From assembly GCA_012931725.1 (NCBI GenBank), contig CM022949.1, positions 29,105,815 through 29,169,814 on the forward strand: DNA of 64,000 nt, given 5' to 3'. The DNA is from Litsea cubeba. Its lineage: Eukaryota; Streptophyta; Magnoliopsida; Laurales; Lauraceae. Within the stretch, counting starts at the first letter, position 1. Every line of letters begins with the position of its first letter. The notes beneath the pieces were generated by a model, which was not told the origin of the DNA, ran no database searches, and saw only the letters and a program-made list of their open reading frames with translations. This document shows, piece after piece, positions 54,741-64,000 of the stretch. The position numbers were made by a program, and so were the translations under genes.

Positions 54741-57060
54741 AGGTCTGGGATCCATAACAGAGAAGTAGAAAAAAAAAAAGTGACTCTGGTGACATTAATT
54801 GATTTTTAGTCATGAAATTGGGGGAATTAATAAGTCGATTCCCCTTAGATAAATCCAGAGAATATTTATGTTTTGTAGTGTCAGTTAAGTTTGGCTGTGT
54901 TAGAGTGTGAATATTTATGTTTTGTAGTGTCAGTTAAAGTTTGGCTGTGTTTACGTTAAAGTCCTCCTATATAATTACGTACTGATTATTTATCTTTTAA
55001 TATATCATCCCTCTTATTGAAAAAAAAAAACGAAAAGAAGATGACATTGATTAAGTTGTTTGTTTTTTTATTTAGTGATTTTGTTGTGGGATCCGGCTAA
55101 AAAAAAACTCACATGGGGGAGCATCCAAATGGTCTTGTAGGTGGGCCTGTTGATCGTGATTGGGATGTGCAGCCCAGTGGATCGGTGGGGGTGGGGCCCA
55201 AGCCATGAAATTGGGGGAATAGGGCTTAAAGGGGAATTAATAAGTCAATTCCTACGTTAAAGCCCTCCTATATAATTAAATACTGATTATTTCTCTTTTA
55301 ATATATCATCCCTCTTATTGGGAAAAAAAAAAAAGAAGATGGCATTGATTAAGTTGCTTGTTTAGTGATTTCGTTGTGGGGTCCGGCTAAAAGAAAACTT
55401 ACATGGGGAGCATCCAAATGGTCTTGTAGGTGGGTCTGTTGATCCTGATTGGGATGTGCCGCCCAGTGGATTGGTGGGGCCCAAGCCCTGCCTTTTCACT
55501 TTCAATCACCCACGCCAATAGATTCCAGTATTCCACTGTCCTTGCCCACATGTGCAACCCTGTTACATGAAAGCCATGATAATACGAATCTTTGTTCCAT
55601 TCATAGGGATGTTGGGAGGCAACGGGCTTGATCCAGATCGGTATCTGGCTCTAGATCCAAAAGACTAATTGAGTATTGACCCATGTCTTCAAATCTATTG
55701 AAACCAACATCCAACTTTCAAAATTTTTGTTTAGAAATGTTGGTTGAGTTTTTTCCCAGTATGTAAATAGAATCCGCCTTTGTTAAAAAAAAAGACAAAT
55801 AGAAACAAAAATTGAAGTGTTGCTGGGTGGAGACAAGATTTTAATACCCAGCTCCCACATCTATCATAGGAATTATATCTGGCAGACCTGACTGAAGCTC
55901 AGGAGATGAATTCTTTTGTCAACGTGTTCCCACAAACACATTTTGCAAGTAGCTTCTCAACCAACATACATAATTTTATGTCATTCTCTTTTCTTCTCCT
56001 TTTACATGTGATTCTTTATGATCATCTGATCCAGATTTCTTTAGATTGACCATTATTGGTTGATTAGCTTATTTGATCTGTCTTCAAGGGCCCGCTTGGT
56101 TTCATGTTTCAGCAGAAGCAAGTCAATACTTCCTTTTTTTACTCTTTCTGCATTTGTTGTTTTGGTTACAGCTTGATACTTGTTCCCTTTTGCCAACTAT
56201 TATTACACAATTTACATAATCCAGCAATTATTATATAAATTAAGTAGGCACATCTTAATATTTGACTTCATGATGGACTTGTAAAAACATATGAAAACGA
56301 CAAATGATGAAATGTGTTTTACATGTGACTCATTTGTATATGTAAATAAATCACATGCGCATTATTTACATAGTTGAATCATTTTACTTGAGTTTCATCT
56401 ACAATTAATTATCTACTATTAACGCATTTTGTAAAAGAATTGTTAATCAAAACTCAATAACAATGATCAGAGATTTTTATGCCATAGAAAAATATAAACC
56501 ATGAGCGTTATACAGGCTTACAGGCTTACGCCAGCTTATACAAAAAAATGACTGTTAAAAAAAAATGTCCCAAGAGACTTTCAAGTATACGTAAACAAAA
56601 AGTCTACATAGACTAACCCTATGATATCCATGAGTATGACATGATATCCTCATGGATATCATAGGGTTAGTCCATGTAGCATAACTGATACGTAAAAATC
56701 ACTGCAGGAGTTTACTCGCATTATTTTATTATATATGCTTACGTTATTAGTTATAATATATGTAATCATTGTTATCCTTATAGTTGTTACATCATAATTT
56801 TTTTATAATATTCTGATAATTACAATTATTTATAGTTATTTTATTACCTCATAGATAAAGCACATCCATTAGTAGGATGTGCAAGGATGGCTGGGTCATT
56901 AAAAAAAAGAAAAAAGAAAAACAGATTGACCGGGTGATCACAGCTTGCACTGCTTCTACAAATAGCCATTTACCACTTAGTTGTATGATGAAAAAACCTT
57001 ATGTTATTTTATAGCCCATTTAAGATAGAATAAGACTTCAATGATGATGATGATAATGAC
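54741..57060. other. Triplicated non-coding unit, copy C, first part
   Basis: Matches 9290-11504. No gene. It contains the 92-bp hairpin at 56596-56687. Confidence 0.7.
56596..56687. mobile_element. 92-bp foldback insertion with 31-bp stem
   Basis: Arms 56604-56634 and 56649-56679 are complementary over 31 bp with one mismatch, around a 14-nt loop. The insert is absent from copies A (about 11150) and B. The 9-bp repeat ATACGTAAA flanks it (56587-56595, 56688-56696), pointing to transposition. Confidence 0.85.
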
Positions 57061-57615
57061 TTTATTATGGATAATCTAAGGTGAAGAGGGAAAGTTGTGG
57101 TCAATTGTTGCAAGTGTTTGGGAGATGAGGAATCGGTGGACCGCCTCTTCTTGAATTGTAATGTTGCTCAGATGATTTGGAGGTATGCGGTTGACTAGTT
57201 TGGGTGCAGTTGGGTCTTCCCGAAGTGCATCCAAGAACTTTATCAAGCCTGGTATCCAGCAATTGGATTGCCCAAGGGGAAGGAGTTGTGGAGGTTGTCC
57301 TTTTTAACAGTTATTTGGATCTTATGGAAAGAAAGAAATTCAAGGTGTATTGAGGGGAGATTTGAGAATTGGAGATCCTTGTTGGAAAAGAATAAGTTCT
57401 CGGTTGCCTCTAGGGTAATCATTAGTCATCATTTCAATGACTACTTTTTCGATCAAATTCTGCGAAATTGGAATAAAGTGGATCTCTGTAATGTAGTTTC
57501 TAGTATACTTTGGTGTTGTTTTGTTTGGTGTTTTACAGTTTTGAGTCTCTCGTGTCGTGTAGTTCTCTTGAAGTGCTAGCTTTTAATGAAAAGTTACCAT
57601 TAAAAAAATTAGAAA
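57061..57615 (+). pseudogene. 5'-truncated L1-like LINE, 3' end (copy C)
   Basis: Same as 11505-12087 and 25471-26060: zinc-binding region, then LPKGKELWRLSFLTVIWILW and ENWRSLLEKNKFSVAS. A short deletion near 57490 removes the end of the frame (QPVVGSF). The 3' end is A-rich. Confidence 0.8.
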
Positions 57616-60600
57616 AAAGAATATACCATTAGAAGCCTTGGTTGATGTCTTTTAGTCATGAACATATTGCCATAGGCATCTACCATATCCGTGTCCATAT
57701 TTGAGCATCATAGCTTGAAACTGCTTGGCAACTCTTGAAATTTTGTTCTATATTTATATATATTTAACAAAAAAAATTGCTTTCCGTGAAAATTTCCCAA
57801 CAATATCTCAGAAGAATCCCCATGATTTAAAGAAAATCCCATTGTTTTTCTGAGAAGATAAAATCCTGAGAAAGAGATTCGTGACACTGGATGCAATCTG
57901 GGATCTAAAAGATGAAGATTTCAGGTTTCTAGTTTGACTAATATGCCTTACTGTGAATTCCAATCCAAAACTCAGATGTAGGTCGCACAAGAAAAATCTC
58001 AGACAGGATTATACCGTCGGCCTAGTGTGTAGAATGAAGACTTGTGAAGGATGAAGGAGTACGCCATGCTAAAGTTACTTGGAGGATCAACAATTCTGCT
58101 CAGGCGCTGATGCGCACATTGAACTATTCATGCGGCTGAGAGCCTCACAGTCCAGGCACAACGGCACAATTATAAGGGGCGTCGATATGAATGTGCACAT
58201 TTTACTGTTTTCAACTCTTTATTGTGTATAGTGTTTTCTCTCTTTCACAATGTTTTGATTTTATCATGATATGTGTAACAACAGACCAAAAAGATCCATC
58301 CCTGTGGTTGATTAGATATCACCTCAGACATGGAATAAAAACTGTATATAACTTGTCTGAAGTTGACAGGTTTTCAAATAAGTCAAATGAACTTAACATG
58401 CTAATATAACTAGTAATGAGAGTTTATCTTGGACACGTATGCTGCCATTTTGAATTTTCATGTGGTTGATCAAGAAGTTCACCGATAAGAAAACTATAAA
58501 GTTACTAATACTATAATGTAATATGTGCTGATTCTTCTAACAAAATGTGCATGTAACAGCTGTGAATAAACTAAGTCATCCAATTTTCTCTCTTTGAAAT
58601 TAAGGGGTGATATTTTGAAAGACCCAGCAATTGAGCCCAGTAAAGATATGTTCATGATGACCCTCAAAATTACGACCTCATACTCATACCAAACCCCTGA
58701 AAATCCCAGCCTTCAAACCCTTATTACAGTCCCTATATTTGGTAATCCCACTAATATGCTTGATTGCAATGTCAAATTTTAGAGAGTTGTTAGACTCTTT
58801 CTTGTATTCATTCCATGTGTATGTGGTGGTCCCACCAATATGACAAATCCCAATATTAAAGCCTTCAACATTGTTAGCAAAATGCGGGTGCATGTTTTGA
58901 TGATTGGTCTCTATTCCTGGGTGTGGTAGCCACGGCAAATTGAATATTTCCTAATAAGCACTTTTCGGATTCTCATGGATTTTTGTAATTATTTTCAGTG
59001 TCATTATATTGAATATTTGAAAGTGGGAGTTCATAGAAGGTTTTTTTAGAGAAATTTATCCGAAAGATCACCTTAGATGGCCACTAACCAAAAAAAGCCC
59101 TAGTAGTTTTTATGAAACAAAGCTGGTCTTCCCGCCAAATTTTTCTCTTTTTTTTTTTTTTTTGCCCTTTTTTCTGAGCGTCGACATCGTTGCTCATTTC
59201 AATGGGACTAAGCATCTCAAGATTATGCGGAGCAATGTCGTCGTCGCTCATTTCAATTGAACCAAGTGTTTCAAGATTCTGCGAAGTGACGTCATGTCGC
59301 TGTCACTCATTCTAACCTTTTGCAAGACTTCACAAACATTGGGGGACGACGTCGATGCTGATCATGGTTTGGAAAAAAAAAATTCATTAGATTCACTATG
59401 ATGTTCACATGAACTACATCATCCAAAAAAACCAACATACATCCTTTGCATGCTTCATTACAAACACAATTATAAAAATTAATTAGATTCGGTACCTGCT
59501 TTAGTTATTTTAAAGAGAATTGGTGGCAAAAGCCAGACTCAAATCAATAATGAAAAAATGAATCTCTAATGAAAAAACAATCAAATCTTAAAAAGACCTA
59601 GAAAACAGGAAGAGGAAGAGATGCATTCGTACCGAGGAGGAGATGCATTCGTACCGGTGATGGGGAAGAAGAAAGGGAAAATAAGGGTTTGGGGGATTTT
59701 GTAAGATTTAAACGAGCGACGAATGAAAACTTTAGTAAAAATCAAAAGTGGTCCTCGGGGACCATTTTCGTATCATATGAACTACTGGGGCCTTTTTTTG
59801 GCCAGTAGACATCTAAGGTAATTTTTCAGGTATATCCCTCATTTTTCTATCATCCCCTGAATATTTTTTTTTGTTATTTCTTGCAATAATTAATGGCACT
59901 TCTCTTCTAAATTTATATATTTCTACTTTATTTTGTTTCTAATTTATTTATGACGTAATGTGGTCCTTTTGCACCGACCATAATTGGTCCTATTATTTTT
60001 CTCACAATCATGCTTGGGAATATAGTGATTTTTGGGTTATGGCCGTATCCTGTCAGTTGCTCAATTAATTGAAATCTTGAATTTTAAAAAGTTAGAAAAT
60101 CTAGAGGTTGCTAGATTAACTCAATATTTGAACCTAAGAAGAATGATCCATGCGTTGATTGGTAGGGGCATATTTTTACCATTTTAGATTTCTAATAAGT
60201 TATTTGTCCTTTTATTACCTTTCCTTATTAAATTAATTATGGTTAATAAAGATAAGTTAGAATAAGAAAAAATATGCAGCACTTACTTTTAGTAGAACTT
60301 TCGATTCATCTTTTTTTTTTTAAGATTTCAATTAAAGGGCTTCCATAAAATTATTTACTTTTTTTTTTTAATCGGGCCTAGGCTCTAGTAAAAGGAGAAG
60401 TGCCTCACAAGACACAACCCAGTGGTAACTGTTCTCATTGAAGCAAACCATGGAGACTACCACAACAAGTGTTGAAGAAACTGTTGCCTTCGAAATCTTG
60501 TTAAGATTCAAATTCGTCTTCAAAAGTTGAAAATTCATAATCTCCATTCACTCAACCAACAATGACATTGACATTGACATTGACATTGACATGCGATGTA

Positions 60601-60990
60601 TAATAAGTCAAGCTCAAGCCTAACCCTCTTTGGTACAATGAAGATGGGAGCTCCCTTCGTGGAAAGTTGCGTCCAAAGGAATGTTCTCCCGATTGAAGTA
60701 CTTTCTCAACTCTAAGTCCCCGGCGGACCCACGTTATAGGTGGCGGATGCGGTCACCCTAGGAATAGGACCATGGCCCACATGGACCATGCACCATGTGG
60801 CGTAATCCGGCACCACCTAAGTAGCCCTTTTAATATCCAAACATTCCTTCGATTCCATTCAGAGCCCCAGCCCCAAATTTAGAGGTGTAAAAACAAATCG
60901 AAAAACTGTCTAATCAACCGAACCGAACCGAACAGCTAGTTAATAACCGTATTTTACGGTTAGGTTACACTAACAGTTAGTAAAATAAAA
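57616..60990. other. Triplicated non-coding unit, copy C, second part
   Basis: Matches copy A without the Pack-MULE and copy B without the 2.3 kb insertion. It holds the ~60-bp tandem units at 59185-59315 and an (ACATTG)n run at 60563-60592. About 60 bp are missing near 60690 relative to A. No gene seen. Confidence 0.65.
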
Positions 60991-61090
60991 AAAAATCGTA
61001 CTTCAAGATTCGGTTATGATTTTCCGTCTTGACTCACGGTTATTAACCGGACGATTAACCAAACCATTATACTAATAATAAAAATCTAAC
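60895..61090. repeat. CGGTT/AACCG-rich repeat, probable MITE
   Basis: ACCGAACCGAACCG and GGTTATTAACCG words in both orientations. The left part is shared with 17600-17680. Ends not resolved. Confidence 0.4.
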
Positions 61091-61110
61091 GGGCCTAAAT
61101 GTAATATTTA

Positions 61111-63637
61111 TATATAGGGATTTGATCAGGTGCGACATGTTCGCATGGGCCGTGTACGTAGTGGCTCGTCGACAGTAGGATTGCGAGGCTCATCCAACGG
61201 ACAGGAAACAACATACCCAGCAACGGGTTTCTCCCCAATGCGAGGCACCCTAGCTTCCTTGGGTTTTTCTTCTCCGGTGGTGGTGGGACAGATCTGAGAC
61301 AGGGAATCACCCAAAAAAACCCAGAAACCCTCAGTTTTCGACTGATTCCAACAACAGTAGTGGGTGATAGGGTTTGGCCGAGGATGATGGCGGTAAACAG
61401 ATGTTGGTAGCAGACGATGATGGTACGGCCTGCGACGATTCGATTGTGCATCTAGTCTTTGTTCTTCCTCAAAGATCCCGTGCTTATGCTCGGCTAACCT
61501 ATTTTCTTTGTGCAGAATCAAGTTTAATGCAATTCTGAATGAAATTGGAATTGTCTAGTGATTTAAGTGACTTGAATGAAATTTGATTTTTGCCTGGGTG
61601 AATTTAATGAGTGGAGAATCAAAGAGTGAATGGGTTGAATGTTATATAATTGAATTGAGTTCATCAGGGATGTAGCCAATACAATGCTGGGTCACAAGTC
61701 ATGTTATTGTGGGGCTTAGTCTTTGAGCAAAAATGAAATTATGGAGTTAATAATCAACCTCAGTGAAATGGAGTTAGATAATTCTTGAATGATCTTTCAA
61801 ACTCATGGCTAATTCCTAGTGTCGATTTCTAAACAAGTTAGGCTTAGATAATGTAGAGACGCACATTTTTTTTTGCATAATGTGCTCACGTTGATGAGAA
61901 TTACATGGATGGCTCTAGTACTTCAGTACTTGAGTCACTATGACTCCACATTCATTCCAGTAACACCTGATGAACAGGATGGCACTAAGTGTATGATTAT
62001 AGATGCGAAATGGAAACTAAATGCATTAGAAAAACCAATGTCTGAATGCACCGAGTCCTCATATAGGGAAAAGAGGAAATAATATTCTTATCATCAACAA
62101 GTCCACAACCAAGTATAATGGAGGGCACACAAAATGCTCATACTGTCTTGATAAATGGCTCCCAAAAACCCACGTGTCCTCCCAGTTTACTAATAGTATT
62201 GTTATTACTGGCTTCATCATTTGGAGAGTGCAAAGGCCCTGACTGTACAAAAATAACATGACAAATGCCCATTCAATAAACATGCACAACAAAATATAAA
62301 CATAACAAATCATCATTCAGAAAAAAAAAAAAAAAAAAAAGTACAACATTCACTTACAACCTCCTTGAAGCCTTTAAAACATTTCCATACAACATCCCAA
62401 AATCATCTAAACAACATTTCGATACAACACCCATCTCAAAACCATCTAAACAACATTTAGATTTTAGATACAACATCCATCAACTTTATAAAACAACATT
62501 CATTTGCACCATCCCAAAGCTTGCAAACAATTTGCCACCAGCCCACTGCGACTTTCAAAAGCCACATCTCAACATGAGAATAACCCTACAAAATTAAGTT
62601 GTAAAAAAATCATTCGAATAATCAAATGACATGTCGAGACATTAGAACAAAAATATGATAAAAATTGTATGCATAGAGAGGTGTCAATGAACTTGTCAGG
62701 AGTAGACTTGTTAGAAGCATCACCTTCAATAATGAGTTGGAGTTGATGTGTGAATTCAAAGCATTGTATAGCTAAAATAAGTTTTTTGAACAGAAATTTT
62801 TTATACATGTTGAACAACAAAGAATTACAAAATAGCAGAGTTGTTGTCATTAATTCTAAATGAAACAATGAAAAATTTTGCCACAAAAAATTCCTGCAAT
62901 TCAATGACTGAACTTTCTGTTTTAGTTAATAGTGAACGATTGAGAATGCCAATTTAACAAGCAAAAAAAAAAAAAAAAAACTGAAACAATATGTTGAAAA
63001 CCATTTTAAGATGGTGAAAAATCAGTTTATGGGATGAACCAGTAAGGTCATTGATTGGATGTATTGGAAAAAAAATCTAATTCTTAATAGAGCAATTTAA
63101 AAAATCCAAAACCAAGATCTGGAAAACAGAGGATAAATGTATGCAATTTAGGGCTTGGGTAATGGGGATTTACCATTTAGGGACGGTTTGGCCATCGGAT
63201 TTTGGGCTTCAAAACAGAGCTTTCCAAAACCTGTAAATCGATTAATCACATGTTCTTTTAAAAAAAGAAGAGAAAAATAGAATTCAAGAAGCGCTTCGGT
63301 GGAAAACGAGGGACAGAGGAACATGCAATTATGAAGGAGAAGACAGAGGGCGCCGTTGACTGTAACTAGATCGGCAATTGAGATGCGGCTGGAAGCTGGT
63401 GGGGTATTCTCCATCCGCTGGGGAGAAATTGGAGAGAGTGGAATAGATGAGGGAGAGATCGGAAAGAGAGACGGGTAGGGTTTTTTCTCGCTTGGAAAAA
63501 GTTGAGCGAGAGAGGTTGGAAAATGTTTTTTTTTTACTTTGTATGTCGTCTCCTATCCGTTGGATAAGCCACGCGATCCTACGGTCAACGAGCCACTTCG
63601 CACACAGCCCATGCGAACATGATCAAATCCCTATATA
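61111..63637. mobile_element. DNA transposon with ~100-bp terminal inverted repeats, 2.5 kb, non-autonomous
   Basis: The left end (61111-61216) and the complement of the right end (63540-63637) align over ~100 bp: TATATAGGGATTTGATC, ATGTTCGCATGGGC, GTGGCTCGT and TCCAACGGA are shared, with a 7-nt indel. Long TIRs suggest a Mutator-like element. The flanks are TA-rich, so the exact tip and TSD are ambiguous (TATATATA on each side). The interior (61220-63530) has leader-like sequence on the minus strand and no recognisable transposase. Confidence 0.75.
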
Positions 63638-63645
63638 TAATGACT

Positions 63646-63813
63646 TAAAGTGTGTATCCTTGCCAAAGCGAAGCCCTAAGTCCTCTTTCCCGCCTCACTC
63701 TCTATCTCTACTCCAGGCATAGCCAACCCTACTCTCTCTCGCAGCCAAACAAAGAAGAAGAAGAAGAGGAAGAAGAAGAGAAGAAACAAGAGCAAATGCG
63801 ACTATGGGTACTG

Positions 63814-63894
<81 letters not shown>

Positions 63895-64000
63895 TGTTTT
63901 TCCCCTCCTTCAGATCTGCTTTTGAGAAGAGATTCTTCATCCACACCTCGAGTTGCCTCAGATTGTGTTGGAGTTGTCTATGACACATCCATTCATCATA
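63646..64000 (+). other. Possible gene leader with (CT)37 microsatellite
   Basis: Pyrimidine-rich sequence with CTCTCTATCTC and GAAGAAGAAG runs, an ATG at 63804, then the CT run. It resembles the 5' leader of a plant gene that continues beyond the window. No protein family can be named. Confidence 0.35.
63815..63888. repeat. (CT)37 dinucleotide microsatellite
   Basis: 74 bp of uninterrupted CT on the plus strand. GAGA tracts are common in plant 5' leaders. Confidence 0.95.

Noticed and set aside
61103..63644. TATATATA as an 8-bp TSD of the long-TIR element
   Set aside because: The word is its own reverse complement and could equally be part of the inverted repeat, so it cannot be used as proof.
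63695..63988. Arg-Glu repeat protein on the minus strand
   Set aside because: It is only the translation of the CT microsatellite.
1..64000. tRNA, rRNA or CRISPR features
   Set aside because: None seen. The only tRNA-like signals are the box A/box B of the SINE at 17756-17927.

Overview
This window is a repeat-dominated stretch of a flowering-plant nuclear genome. It is AT-rich and carries Ty1-copia, L1-like and RTE-like LINE, SINE, hAT-like and Mutator-like sequences, plus decayed pieces of plant host genes: a cytochrome P450 of the brassinosteroid type, an ER-type Ca2+-ATPase and an ascorbate peroxidase. The species cannot be fixed from sequence alone. I see no gene that looks intact. Almost every long reading frame is a broken transposon frame or a captured exon.

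Layout. Three related blocks share long stretches in the same orientation. Block 1 (about 1-17690) and block 3 (about 40134-60990) have the same order: an antisense LINE ORF1 fragment, a ~2.1 kb palindrome, a ~1 kb hAT-like element, a sense LINE ORF1 fragment, an antisense copia RT/RNase H piece with LTR, a P450 pseudogene with an inverted second copy of its 3' end, then ~8 kb of non-coding sequence holding a LINE 3' end. A middle block (about 17985-31160 and 35769-39267) has only parts of this: a P450 upstream fragment, the non-coding unit and another palindrome. The blocks are told apart by later insertions, several of which have clear target-site duplications (TSDs) and an empty site in a sister copy.

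Elements with resolved ends are: a hAT-like element at 2383-3369; a Mutator-like element carrying a Ca2+-ATPase fragment at 14268-16618; a tRNA-derived SINE at 17756-17927; a hAT-like element at 18729-19479; a small Mutator-like element at 20336-20909; a hAT MITE at 24889-25050; a hAT-like element with promoter-like cargo at 32356-33641; a 92-bp foldback at 56596-56687; and an RTE LINE at 50144-51258 nested in a copia LTR. An element with ~100-bp inverted termini spans 61111-63637.

The most unusual objects are the three copies of the ~2.1 kb palindrome (179-2341, 36270-38405, 40315-42360). Their two arms carry the same pair of reading frames, which stay recognisable as protein in several arms. 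The other notable object is the tail-to-tail P450 exon arrangement at 8810-9290 and 54310-54740, which would fold into a long hairpin if transcribed. These are inferences from reading the sequence. No alignment or database search was run, and identities are estimates by eye.
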